This document shows positions 29,624 to 39,540 of a stretch of DNA of 64,000 bases, piece after piece (position 1 is the first letter of the stretch; each line of letters starts with the position of its first letter). The DNA comes from Prostheceraeus crozeri. Lineage: Eukaryota > Platyhelminthes > Polycladida > Euryleptidae. The position numbers were made by a program, and so were the translations under genes. The notes beneath the pieces were generated by a model. That model searched no databases, was not told the DNA's origin, and worked only from the letters and a program-made list of their open reading frames with translations. The DNA is taken from assembly GCA_907163375.1 (NCBI GenBank), contig CAJQUW010005758.1, forward strand, positions 1 through 64,000, read 5' to 3'.

Positions 29624-30410
29624 AAATGAAGTTCGGTGTAATACTTCCTTTCGACGGGCGTTCCTGTAAAGGGCGGCGGTGAAACCCGTAGCTATGTATA
29701 CCGCAAGGGACATTCGGCAATGGTCAATCTTGTTAAACCTCTCTGCGTCATGTTTGCAAGTGATTGCCTCTGTCTCAACGTAGCATGCATTCGCGTCAGG
29801 GCGACATTTAGCCAACTGTCGAAGGTTGCCTAAAACTTTCCATTGCATACGTTATGAGAACCATGAGTTCTACCTGTCTCTATCAATGAGACGAATTGAT
29901 GAATGGAATGAAATGGGAGGACACTCACGCGCCACACGCAACATAACACACTTCTCTCTTCCGTAGTCTAACAAGCTCTTTACACATGGATCGCAGTCGA
30001 TTGCTATCCCTGTATCAGAAGTGTAAGCTATCTTAATTTATTTGACACTATTTTATCTACCATCATCGTCCATATGAAATGTTTTTAGATTTACAAGTTA
30101 GACTAAGCGTGCTACTATTTCCAAATGAAAAAGTATACATGGTTAAATCATCCACTTAAGCCCATCCGTAGTCTAACAAGCTCTTTACACATGGATCGCA
30201 GTCGATTGCTATCCCTGTATCAGAAGTGTAAGCTATCTTAATTTATTTGACACTATTTCATCTACCATCATCGTCCATATGAAATTTTATAAGATTTACA
30301 AGTTAAACTAAGCGTGCTACTATTTCCAAATGCAAAAAGTATACATGGTTAAATTATTCACTAAAACCCCATTCAAGTAAGTCAGTATGAAAGCAAAGAT
30401 AATACGAAAT
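29624..30410. repeat. Non-coding stretch with 205-bp tandem duplication
   Basis: 29961-30165 and 30166-30360 are two copies sharing CCGTAGTCTAACAAGCTC, GCAGTCGATTGCTATCCCTG and CATCATCGTCCATATGAAA; they differ at several bases. GCAGTCGATTGCTATCCCTG also occurs at about 29104, after R2. No gene is seen here. Confidence 0.85.
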
Positions 30411-30419
30411 AAACATTTA

Positions 30420-30857
30420 TTATGGCATGTATTTCAAAAGGTCTTCATCGTCAATATCGTCCCAGAGTCTGGCTTCACATAGAATACAAAAACAGTTGAG
30501 CTGCTTTAAACGTTCTTCTGCAGCGTCCCTCACTTTCTCAATGTACGCCCACTCCGCCACGGTTCGCGGTTGGGAGTTAGGGGTGTACCACTCCCATATT
30601 TGATGCAAGTGCGACTTGCTGGTCATCTCCATCACCCCTTCGGCATCATATTGTAAATATTTCCACCGTATGCCTGTTAGGTCGGGCAACTCCTCTTCAT
30701 CCTCCTCCGATAATGATAACTTTCGTATATTGTCGAGATTGTATGTCTTCTCCACCTTCGCCTTTCTTGGTGCATTTGGTGTAACGAGCACCTTTGCTGA
30801 TGTATATGGAGAGGAGAACTCCAATGCGGTATTTGGTGTTGTTGGAGGACTTGTCAT
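30420..30857 (-). CDS. Polinton 2 acidic protein, unknown
   Basis: The 145-codon frame is transcribed away from the polymerase gene. The start is Pro/Thr/Ser-rich (SPPTTPNTALEFSSPYTS); residues ~45-60 are acidic (LSLSEEDEEELPDL); then come a Trp-rich part (IRWKYLQYDAEG, HQIWEWYTPNS, VAEWAYIEKVRD) and a Cys pair (NCFCILCEARLWDDID). The stop codon overlaps AATAAA on the minus strand near 30415-30420. Family unknown. The shared intergenic space with the polymerase gene suggests divergent early promoters. Confidence 0.6.
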   Translation of the reverse strand: MTSPPTTPNTALEFSSPYTSAKVLVTPNAPRKAKVEKTYNLDNIRKLSLSEEDEEELPDLTGIRWKYLQYDAEGVMEMTSKSHLHQIWEWYTPNSQPRTVAEWAYIEKVRDAAEERLKQLNCFCILCEARLWDDIDDEDLLKYMP

Positions 30858-30970
30858 GTTGTCTTTGAAATGCTGACTTTGAATAATGATAACTTTAACA
30901 TTTTTCTAATTCTTAAGTATACACAAGCAGCCAATCAGAATGAACATCCAATGAATGAAGAGGATGAAAG

Positions 30971-31005
30971 TATATAAGCAAAGTGACATTCAGGTCATTT
31001 CATTT
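30971..31005 (+). promoter_or_regulatory. TATA/initiator promoter of polymerase B
   Basis: TATATAAG at 30971, then TCATTTCATTTAATC from 30995. The presumed first ATG is at 31114. Confidence 0.75.
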
Positions 31006-31113
31006 AATCTGTGAATCATACAAGTGACGAACGCACGATCTCTCTCTTTGACTATTATTTGAGTGAAGTCTCTATCTTGTAGAAGTATCAACCTTAAACT
31101 TGATTTCGTTGAA

Positions 31114-34100
31114 ATGGTAAGTTGAAAATTTCCTCTCATCTCCATCAAACGTGTGACTAATAGCATCTTCCTCAATTTCAGGCATCAACTTCATCACCAA
31201 CGCCCTCTCTTCTCGAGGAAAGTTTAGAGTTATTGAGTCAAGGTAGGTTGTAACACTACACTGAGGCTTGAACAGAGATGAAAGAATGATTTCTCTTTCA
31301 GGTGATGTGAGTTCCAGCTCAGGACTCTCGCGGCAAGGCAACGAGTGGGAATGTGCCGACTGCGGACATATGTTTACAAGGAAGCACAGTCTCCTTCGAC
31401 ACATCAAACAACGTGTGTGTCAACGCAAAGCGGCGTCAATCTCCGGAGGTGAAGTTGATTCTGACGATGACATCTCCTTTCCTTGCGATTTGTGCCCTCT
31501 TTCTTTTGATAGTCACTTTCAGCGATCTTCGCACAGACTTCAACACACGCATGCAAATGATCACTACACCAACGGTACCTCTACCATCTCCCTCATTAAT
31601 GTTTCACATAATAATTTAGTACGCGACTACTGCATGGAGTCCAATACTCAAATTGTAGATTTTCCTGAGTGGCTCCTTCAAAATTCTAACATTATCGAAG
31701 CGCTCTTCAATAATTTAGACAATTTTAGAATGAAGGCGCTCATCTACTTTAAACTAAAATATATTAAAATAGATTTTCAAACGGGTCAAGTGACGGAGAG
31801 AATACAGTTTCATATTCCTTCCTCTTCCGCAACCGAAGTTGTAGACTGCGAGTCTTGGCTAAATTTTCACATTCAATGTTTAAAATCAAATGTAGATAAA
31901 TTCAATCAACGCGACAGCGCTCTCATTTTTGATGGTGTGGACTCAGCCATATTCAAAATTTCCCTATTAGAAAGTCATGCAGCTCGAGGCACATTTAAAC
32001 TTCCAAAAACGTTGTATAATAAGAAAGCTGTCATCAATGTTGATTGTAAATCACAGTGTTTCAAATATGCAGTCCTATCCATCCTTCACTATAATGATAT
32101 CAACGCGCATCGAGATCGCACCTATAGCTATAGACAGTGGGAGGATGAACTAGACTTTGAAGGTTGTGATAGTAACAACATGAAAATCAAAGATGTAGAA
32201 ACGTTCGAAAAACATAATAAGATTAAAATTGTCGTTCACGTGTAGGAGAAGGGGTTGAAGGGTGCCCGCTATAATTCACGTTCAACTTGTTATGAACGTG
32301 TAGTCAACCTCTTATTAGTAAAACAAGATGATAGCGAGGAATGGCACTACTGTGGTATTCCCAAAATCTCTCGCTTGTACACTCACTTGGGGCACTCTAA
32401 AAGAGGTGAACATTTTGTATGCGACCGCTGCATCCGCTCATTTTGGAGTAAAGATAAATTTGAAACTCACTATGAATGGTGCAAGCGAGGTAAATTACAA
32501 ATGGAACGCATGCCCAAAGATAAAATATTTTCACATAGGGATAATGGTGACGAATTAAGTCCCCTGCGTGTCATTTACGCAGACATAGAATGCTACATTG
32601 ATGATATCATCCACAAGCCAGCAGCCATATCCTGCTATGAAGTATGGCATGACCACTTTAGGAATAGACAAAACAAAATGCATACTTGGCAAGGTGAAGA
32701 TTGCATTTCAAAATTTCTAGAATTTCTCGATAAAGCTGCAAAATTTCAACAATCATATGATTCCCAATTGCAGCGTAAGTCACTACATATGTCAGATGAA
32801 GACAAACAAAAATTTGAAAGTTGCACATCCTGTCCTAAATGTCATAAAACGTTTGATGACGATAAAATTAAGAAAGTGCGTGATCATGATCACATCACTG
32901 GTAAATTTAGAAACGCACTCTGCTCCAATTGTAACTTTTCACTTAGGTTGAGACGTCGTGTACTACCCGTCATTTTTCATAACTTTAAGGGCTATGACAG
33001 TCATATGCTCATAAAAGGAGGGTTGAGCCAGATGAAATCGTGGCAGTTTAATGTAATAGCACAAACGAGAGAAAAATTCATGGCAATGACAGCAAAAGTA
33101 CCAGTAGATAAAACTAAAGAAAATAAGACAGTCTTCTTCGAAATAAAATTTTTAGATTCATTTCAATTCATGTCAGCGTCACTAGCTTCTCTCGTTCGTA
33201 ATCTCAAGTTTCTTCCCCATAGTCAAACTTTGAAGAAACACTATCCAAACTTAACGGATGAAATAATCACTCGCAAAGGAGTCTTTCCTTATGCGTATTT
33301 TAGCTCAATGTCTAAACTAAATGAAACAACCCTTCCTTCCATTGACAAATTCAAAAACGATTTGACGGGTGAAGATTGTCCAGTAGAGGACTATGAACAT
33401 GCTCAAGAGGCATGGTTAAAATTTAATTGTAAAACGTTTGGCGATTATATGATCGCTTACTTAGAATTAGATGTCATTTTGCTGGCTGATGTCTTTCAGG
33501 AGTTTCGACGAGTGGCATTAGAAGAAGACAAATTAGATCCTATCCACTTTGTCAGTCTACCAGCCATGTCCTTTAAATCAGCCTTTAAAATGACTGGTGA
33601 GACCATTCATCTCTTACAAGACCCGGAGATGTATAATATATTTGAGCGCGGAATACGCGGTGGTCTCACATTTGTAAATAAACATCATATAAAATCTGAA
33701 ACAGTAGGTGATGATCATATCCACCTAAAGTACTATGACCAAAATAATTTATATGGCAGTTCACTGTCTAAACCACTACCTCATTCCGAGTTTAGTTGGT
33801 TAAATCAAAATGAGCTTGAGTATTACTCCAACCCTTCAAACATACTGAATATTCCAGATGAAGGTGATTGGGGATATTATTTTGAAGTGGATTTGATTTA
33901 TCCAAATAGTATTAAAAATAAAACTGCTGATTTCCCACTCGCACCTGAATCTGGCGAAGTGACTGAAGATATGTTTTCACCATTCATGTCACAATTTCAT
34001 AATAACTTAACAGAGTGTGGACAGCCAAGGTACAAACCATGCCGCAAACTTTTACTCACCCAATATGATAAGAAAAATTATCTCGTACACTTCTGCATAT

Positions 34101-35086
34101 TAAAATTCTATTTAGAAATGGGCATGCTTCTAAAGTCAGTTCACCGCATTATCAAATTTAGACAGAAAGCCTTCCTCAAACCCTACATAGATAGTAACAG
34201 TCAAAAACGTGCACTCGCCCAAAATAATTTTGAAAAGGATTTTTATAAATATAAGAATAATAGTCTATTCGGAATGACCATGGAGGATGTTAGAAAACGT
34301 ATGAATTACAAACTAGTCGTTGATGAACAAAAATATCACAAATTGACCTCATCACCTCTTTTCATTGATAGAGACATCATCGATGAGGATCTTGTAGGTG
34401 TTAAAATGATTAAATCAGAAGTTGAGTTGTGCAAACCCATCTATATTGGGCAAGCCGTTTTAGATTATTCCAAGCTTGAAATGTATCAACTCTTCTACAA
34501 AATATTAAAACCATGCCCTCTCGTAAAAGAGGTTCGCTTGCTGGGTGGTGATACAGATAGTTTCTTTTTAGGAATTACCACTCAAAAAGATTTAAATTTT
34601 AATGAAGTAGGTAAGTCATTAGAAAAATATTTCGATACATCTAACTACAATCCCACTCATCCACTCTATTCCATACAGAATAAAGCCAAACTTGGTTGTT
34701 TTAAGGATGAAACAGCAGGAAAGGAAATAGATGAAATGATTCTCCTCCGTCCTAAAATGTATTCCATGAAACTAAAAGAATGTGCAGATAGTATTAAGCG
34801 TGCTAAAGGTATATCAAAATCCATTGTTCATAAAATGAAACATCGGTCCTATAAGAAGGCCTATAAAAATAAAACTATAACGTTTGTCAATATGACAATC
34901 TTAAAATCTCAAGTTCATACTGTGAAAACGTACACGTTCAAGAAACGAGCACTTTCAGCATGGGAGGATAAGAGGTGTTGGATAGGACATAACACATCTC
35001 TTCCACATGGACATCCTGACACAAACATACCTCCACCCAAAAGAATAAAACTCACGCTACCACATTCAGGAGATGTATTGACATAA
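31114..35086 (+). pseudogene. Polinton 2 DNA polymerase B, protein-primed type (about one break)
   Basis: The replication polymerase. The ATG is followed at once by a GT-AG intron (31117-31181), a short exon and a second intron (31243-31301). Then come two C2H2 zinc fingers (WECADCGHMFTRKHSLLRHI; FPCDLCPLSFDSHFQRSSH), the conserved N-terminal domain (KKAVINVDCKSQCFKYAVL), a third finger (FVCDRCIRSFWSKDKFETH), exonuclease motif I (YADIECYID), an endonuclease VII-like module (CPKCHKTF ... VRDHDHITGKFRN), motif A (YYDQNNLYGSSLS), motif B (KYKNNSLFGMTMEDV) and motif C (GGDTDSFFLG). Total length is normal for Polinton PolB. Apart from about one break it looks complete. An acidic N-terminal domain copy exists at 45109-45519. 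Confidence 0.93.
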
Positions 35087-35265
35087 TCAACTTTAACTCA
35101 GTATTTTGATGTTGCTTTTTGTAGATATACATGGTTGTTTTATGTATCGCATGAGATCGTTTCTTCCTTGTGAATATATGCCTACAGTCAGCCCATTCCC
35201 CCTATATCTGTGAAAAGACTTTTTCATATACATATTTTTATTTCAATAAACATATCACAATGACT
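35087..35265. terminator. Shared polyadenylation region between convergent genes
   Basis: TTTTTATTTCAATAAACATATC (positions 35236-35257) gives AATAAA on the plus strand for the polymerase gene and on the minus strand for the penton-like gene. No other gene is seen here. Confidence 0.6.
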
Positions 35266-36816
35266 TCACTTTGTTTTCCGAAACACTAAAGTTACGAGGG
35301 ATTTAGTATCTTTCACATGGATACACTCTTGTAAACCATTGGTAATTTTGATAGCAATAGAGGGTATAGTTTGTTTGACGACGGGATGATAGAAAATAGA
35401 TTCAAACATCTTCTCGACTATTCCATATGAAGCGTCTTTATCATGAATGAAATCACGTAAAATGTATTCTTTTTTCTCGCCAACAGAAATAGGTAAAATC
35501 AAATCACTTTGAATGTAAAGGTGTTGTTCATGTTTATCAAGTGTCATTGGTGTTTCTATACCAATCGTATGCGCAGCAGCAAACACAGTTTGTAGCATTG
35601 AAAAGCCAAAGAGTTTTTTCAAATTTTTACTCAATTGACATTGAATGTCATCACCCAGTTTCAGAACAACGCGTTGTTTTTCAATTGAAAACGAAATGTG
35701 GTGTGTCTTTACATCATATTTACTTTTCATCACATGCTTCAACTTCTGTTGTATATAAGGATTTACTACATGAGTGAAGCTTTCAACTGTATGATATAGA
35801 CGCGGCATTATATTGATAGCAACTTTAGATTCTTCATAAGACTGGTAAATTTTCTTGATGCGATCGCCATAGATGTCCACCCACCATTCATCATTAACTG
35901 AATCAGCTTTAGTGTGATATTCATGAGAACCATACACCACACCGCTTCCAATAATAGGCGTATAATGTCTTACAAAATGACGCAAGGTTGGAGAGAAATA
36001 AACTGTAAGTTTGTCATTATATTTCTGAATAACCAACTTATTTTTGTCCGCCATAATTTTCTCTCCATACTTCTTACCCACAGTCTCATTCCATCGTTTT
36101 ACTAACTCAATAAGTGATAAAGGTTGAACACCACGCTTTTTCAAAATGATGCGTTCTTCGCATTCTACAACATCTTCATCAAATATTTTAAATCTATAAT
36201 GAAATTTGTTGATTCGAGTTGAATAAACTTTTTTAACATTTGCAGTAGCAATTGACGTTAGATGTAGTCCATGACCAAAACCAAGATGTGGATAGAATTC
36301 ACTATCCAACCTCAGCGTAAGACCTTTAGTAAAAGAATGAAAGCGGAGGAACTGTCTCCCACTCCAATGATAGATAGTAAACTCATAAGCTTTCTGATTT
36401 TTATTCTTCATGATGGAAGTATTACCACTGTTGAATGCCTTAATAATTTTCTCATTCCCAAATGGCTCATAAGAATCTGATTTTATCTGAATCCATTCAT
36501 AGTTCCACTTTCCATCTGATGTTAAATTGTATGGGAACTGAAATGCATTATTCATCGTTATTCCATCATGGGTGCGAGGAGTCAATATCATTTCTTCCAA
36601 ATCATTCACATTCTGAATATTGCTATCATAGCAAATACTAGAAACGCCAACCTCCCATTCTCCTTCTAAATGCAGTGGCCGATTTAATTCTACTCGATAG
36701 TCTGATGGTTTATTTTTGGGAAATTTATTCATAGAAGCATTACTGGGCAAGTAGATTAGAAACGAGTCCTTATTTTCACTTTCCATATTATTCACATTGG
36801 AAAAATATATTAGCAT
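35266..36816 (-). CDS. Polinton 2 penton/spike-like protein 1 (WEVG family)
   Basis: The 516-codon frame opens with FLIYLPSNASMNKFPKN and LHLEGEWEVGVSSICY (residues ~18-65), a signature of a protein found with capsid genes in animal Polintons. The middle repeats one module about three times, each ending in a hydrophobic turn: PHLGFGHG (~180), LRHFVRHY (~285) and LFGFSMLQ (~400). The C-terminal domain (HPVVKQTIPSIAIKITNGL) corresponds to the end of the 267-residue Polinton 1 penton-like protein, which has a single module. A TTAATGCAAAAGT motif precedes the gene. It lies 9 bp after its paralogue 36826-38244. The structural role is inferred from family and homology. Confidence 0.75.
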   Translation of the reverse strand: MLIYFSNVNNMESENKDSFLIYLPSNASMNKFPKNKPSDYRVELNRPLHLEGEWEVGVSSICYDSNIQNVNDLEEMILTPRTHDGITMNNAFQFPYNLTSDGKWNYEWIQIKSDSYEPFGNEKIIKAFNSGNTSIMKNKNQKAYEFTIYHWSGRQFLRFHSFTKGLTLRLDSEFYPHLGFGHGLHLTSIATANVKKVYSTRINKFHYRFKIFDEDVVECEERIILKKRGVQPLSLIELVKRWNETVGKKYGEKIMADKNKLVIQKYNDKLTVYFSPTLRHFVRHYTPIIGSGVVYGSHEYHTKADSVNDEWWVDIYGDRIKKIYQSYEESKVAINIMPRLYHTVESFTHVVNPYIQQKLKHVMKSKYDVKTHHISFSIEKQRVVLKLGDDIQCQLSKNLKKLFGFSMLQTVFAAAHTIGIETPMTLDKHEQHLYIQSDLILPISVGEKKEYILRDFIHDKDASYGIVEKMFESIFYHPVVKQTIPSIAIKITNGLQECIHVKDTKSLVTLVFRKTK

Positions 36817-36825
36817 ACTTTTGCA

Positions 36826-38244
36826 TTAACTCTTCATTCGGAAATGGAGTGTAATACTTGTCACAGCATCTTTATGAAAAGGAATCAACGCACCAGCATC
36901 ATCATAAATGGCAATATCAATTTGTGGGATGTAGTTTGATTTCAGCTTTGTATAATGCACTTTCTTGAAAGTATGCTCAGATAAAATACTGCAGCTTTTT
37001 GGCTGGTATGGTATCATTGCTAGCAATGGAGCTTCAACATCTCCCACACGTACATCTTCACCAATATTGGAATATATCTGAAAATAGTTAATACGACGCG
37101 ATAGCGACATGTCTGCGCTAGCTTTGGTTACAGTACCACTTTTAAAGATATTTTGATCAAAACCCAAAATGTCCATTAGAGTTTTATCCATAATTAGTTC
37201 AATACCTTTTCCATTTATAGTGAGAGACAAAGCACCTTCTTTTTCAGAAAATGAAATATGTTGCTCATTAATCACTTCATTTAAATAATCTACAACCAAT
37301 TTAACCGAAGTAATAATGCGAGGCATCAACACTCTTGTTTCATGTAAGAAACCACCAAAAGGCTCTACACACTTTCTGTATAAAGATACGGTCCATTCTG
37401 TATCAAATTGATTTGACCTTTCACATGGTAAATGTTGCATATCAGATTTTCCATGAACAGCTGCAGAACGATGTCGTAAGAACTGATGAAAATCTTTTGA
37501 ACAAACTAATACTAGATCATCATCATTTAATTTGCTTATTGCAATATGATTAGATGATTTAATATAAGTCAATGTTGCCACTTGTTTGTCATCTACTCGA
37601 AGGAGATAATTAAATTTCTTCAATAATGTTTCAGGAGTCATGTTTGTCTTTCTTGGCTTAATCACAATCTTCTTCACCAACGTCTTCTCATTTCTTGGAA
37701 TAAGATCTACATAATAAGCTTCCTCTCGATATATTAACTGTTTATGACCACTTATGTGGTAATTAACGTTAAAATTATCATAGCTTGTTAAGGCGCTAGC
37801 GAGGTAGCCTAAATCATTTCTTAAACTTGGACTTAAACCAACAATCCAATCTTTCTCAACTACATGATGTACATAATTATAATCATCATTGTGCGGAGTA
37901 AATTGGACAATATGTTTACACGCTTTATTCAAGAAATCATATATAAACTTTTTACATGATAAGAGATCTTTCTTTGGCCACTGTGGAATGTATATTCGGC
38001 ACCCCTTTTCACATTGGTAAGCAGCTGTACGTCTCATATTAATAGTCAACACCTCATGATCAAAAGTATAGACACAGTTGCTATAAACAAGTTGAGTGAC
38101 ACCCACTTCCCAATTCCCATTTAGCTGTTGTGCATGATCAATGGGAGTAGAAAAGAGTGCGGCTCGATTGCTAGTAAATCTCTTTGTAGCCGCATTGCTA
38201 AGCAAAATATGATAAAACGACATTTTTATATTGCTAATCTGCAA
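36826..38244 (-). CDS. Polinton 2 penton/spike-like protein 2 (WEVG family)
   Basis: The 472-codon frame is a paralogue of the next gene. The opening TSNRAALFSTPIDHAQQ and LNGNWEVGVTQLVYSN correspond to the WEVG start. Three module ends are visible: RNDLGYLASAL (~140), FHQFLRHRS (~250) and LMDILGFDQN (~345). The C-terminus QIDIAIYDDAGALIPFHKDAVTS matches the end of the Polinton 1 penton-like protein (NINMRITDEKGQEINFGREE). Two divergent copies may build asymmetric vertices or a base plus spike. TTATGCAAAGTTG lies just upstream (38242-38254) and is shared with the divergent gene at 38247. Function is inferred. Confidence 0.75.
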   Translation of the reverse strand: MQISNIKMSFYHILLSNAATKRFTSNRAALFSTPIDHAQQLNGNWEVGVTQLVYSNCVYTFDHEVLTINMRRTAAYQCEKGCRIYIPQWPKKDLLSCKKFIYDFLNKACKHIVQFTPHNDDYNYVHHVVEKDWIVGLSPSLRNDLGYLASALTSYDNFNVNYHISGHKQLIYREEAYYVDLIPRNEKTLVKKIVIKPRKTNMTPETLLKKFNYLLRVDDKQVATLTYIKSSNHIAISKLNDDDLVLVCSKDFHQFLRHRSAAVHGKSDMQHLPCERSNQFDTEWTVSLYRKCVEPFGGFLHETRVLMPRIITSVKLVVDYLNEVINEQHISFSEKEGALSLTINGKGIELIMDKTLMDILGFDQNIFKSGTVTKASADMSLSRRINYFQIYSNIGEDVRVGDVEAPLLAMIPYQPKSCSILSEHTFKKVHYTKLKSNYIPQIDIAIYDDAGALIPFHKDAVTSITLHFRMKS

Positions 38245-38254
38245 CTTTGCATAA
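38242..38254. promoter_or_regulatory. TTATGCAAAGTTG motif between divergent genes
   Basis: Minus-strand TTATGCAAAGTTG. Related copies precede other minus-strand virion genes: TCATGCAAAGTTG (41757-41769), TTATGCAAATGTTG (44361-44374) and TTAATGCAAAAGT (36817-36829). A candidate late promoter element, inferred from recurrence. Confidence 0.5.
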
Positions 38255-38615
38255 CATCATGAAGACTTGGATTTTGGACTCTCTACAATATATCAGAGTT
38301 GATCGTGATGGAAACGTACATTTCAAAAATTCTCATGGTCATACATCAAGAGGAATTACATTAACATGGCGACAATTTGTCAACCTCAATGATATCATGA
38401 GGGATTTGGAATATTTTGAAACATTAAGATTCATCTCCTTGGGTGATCAAGTTTGGCTTCAACATTACAGAAATGAAATTCAAATCTACCATTCTCATTC
38501 CGCAAACTGTTTCTCATTTCGCAAATACAATTGGGAGAAGTATAGAAGATACATACATCGCTCCATCATGACATTTATTCGTCGTGAGTTCATCGCCCTA
38601 CTATGCAAATCTTAA
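38247..38615 (+). CDS. Polinton 2 small duplicated protein 1, possibly PC4-like
   Basis: The 122-codon frame has a sheet-rich first half (WILDSLQYIRVDRDGNVHF, RGITLTWRQFVNLNDIMRD) and a basic end (WEKYRRYIHRSIMTFIRRE). The block 'GITLTWRQFVNLNDI' following a strand pair is like the C-terminal domain of the transcription coactivator PC4, but the match is weak. A tandem paralogue follows 22 bp later. Both precede the TBP-like gene, so a transcription or single-strand DNA binding role would fit the context. This remains speculative. Confidence 0.4.
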   Translation: MHNIMKTWILDSLQYIRVDRDGNVHFKNSHGHTSRGITLTWRQFVNLNDIMRDLEYFETLRFISLGDQVWLQHYRNEIQIYHSHSANCFSFRKYNWEKYRRYIHRSIMTFIRREFIALLCKS

Positions 38616-38637
38616 TCAGATATGATTACCACGCACC

Positions 38638-39288
38638 ATGAGTTGGAAATTAGATTCCCTACAACGTATTGAAACGGATCATGATCGAAACGTCTATTTC
38701 AAAGATTCAACTGGAAATGTGAGAAGAGAGTTTGTTTTATCTTATCGTCATTTTCAATCTCTACATCATATCATGAAGGACTTGAAATACTTCTATATGA
38801 AAAGACATTCACGTATTGGAAATCGCATCTGGCTGCGCGTCAACAATCGGCGAATTCAACTCTATCATTCCCAACTTCATACTAACTTCACATTTCATCA
38901 AGGTAGTTGGGAAAAGTATAAAAGGAAGGTACATCGCTCAATTTACTCATTCTTTCATCATGAAGCGCCATCGCTACACCATCGTCAACATTCTCCGTCG
39001 CTTCAGACTCTACACCAAAATCGATCTCACAACATTACGCCAACAGCTTCCAAACAGCAAGTATTACCCGGGCCGTCCTCAAATGTTAGTGGTGAAGATG
39101 AACAATTCACGGAATCTTCAACTCTTCCCAAATGGGACTGTACAGATTCTCGGCGCCCTTTCTCATTCATCGGCGCAGTCAATGCGCTTAGAGCTACAAA
39201 GACTACTACGTCGGATATGGAAGAGGGAGAGGTGTGTGATGTCGAATCTGACTGTGGACAATATGGTGATCTCTACTCAATTGAGTGA
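38638..39288 (+). CDS. Polinton 2 small duplicated protein 2
   Basis: The first ~110 residues of this 216-codon frame copy the previous gene: WKLDSLQRIETDHDRNVYF, LSYRHFQSLHHIMKDL, WEKYKRKVHRSIYSFF. After residue ~108 the frame overlaps the TBP-like gene in another frame, and the translation becomes Ser/His/Thr-rich (SLHHRQHSPSLQTLHQNRS), so the real protein may effectively end near 38970 or may have an overlapping tail. Tandem duplication is clear at the protein level; at DNA level the two copies have diverged a lot. Confidence 0.5.
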   Translation: MSWKLDSLQRIETDHDRNVYFKDSTGNVRREFVLSYRHFQSLHHIMKDLKYFYMKRHSRIGNRIWLRVNNRRIQLYHSQLHTNFTFHQGSWEKYKRKVHRSIYSFFHHEAPSLHHRQHSPSLQTLHQNRSHNITPTASKQQVLPGPSSNVSGEDEQFTESSTLPKWDCTDSRRPFSFIGAVNALRATKTTTSDMEEGEVCDVESDCGQYGDLYSIE

Positions 39289-39505
39289 CAGTCTATCATT
39301 TTTGAAGATTCGTACCAGCAGTTACAGTTTGTGTTATGAACCCGAACTTTTTCCTGCAGCTCTCATTAGTTGTTGGTTGCCTGTGCATGTGGCAATCTTT
39401 CATAATAGTAAAGTGATCATTACTGGACTAAAATCTCATGAACAAGCAAATATGATCCTAGACTATCTCATTGAGTATGTACGTACCCAGCGGATTGTAA
39501 AATAA
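38960..39505 (+). CDS. Polinton 2 TATA-binding-protein-like protein
   Basis: From the ATG at 38960 the frame has 181 codons, the size of a bare TBP core. Both TBP repeats can be read. Repeat 1: IVNILRRFRLYTKIDLTTLR, PNSKYYPGRPQMLVVKM, LQLFPNGTVQILGA, HSSAQSMRLELQRLLRRI, comparable in order to TBP '[44 protein letters not shown]'. Repeat 2: VDNMVIST, SYSLCYEPELFPAAL, VAIFHNSKVIITGLKS. YEPELFP is a hallmark of TBP, and the DNA-bending phenylalanine before the GK-type turn is kept in both halves (LF-PNG, IF-HNS). In cells TBP bends TATA boxes to start transcription; here it would serve the element's own TATA promoters (inference). The stop codon overlaps AATAAA. An earlier in-frame ATG (38816) lies inside the previous gene and is less likely. 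Confidence 0.9.
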   Translation: MKRHRYTIVNILRRFRLYTKIDLTTLRQQLPNSKYYPGRPQMLVVKMNNSRNLQLFPNGTVQILGALSHSSAQSMRLELQRLLRRIWKRERCVMSNLTVDNMVISTQLSDSLSFLKIRTSSYSLCYEPELFPAALISCWLPVHVAIFHNSKVIITGLKSHEQANMILDYLIEYVRTQRIVK

Positions 39506-39540
39506 AAAACAATTTTTCCAACATGATGTTTTTATTTCAA
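39498..39540. terminator. Overlapping convergent poly(A) signals
   Basis: AATAAA at 39501-39506 overlaps the TBP-like stop codon, and minus-strand AATAAA at 39531-39536 overlaps the protease stop codon; only ~25 bp separate them. Confidence 0.7.
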
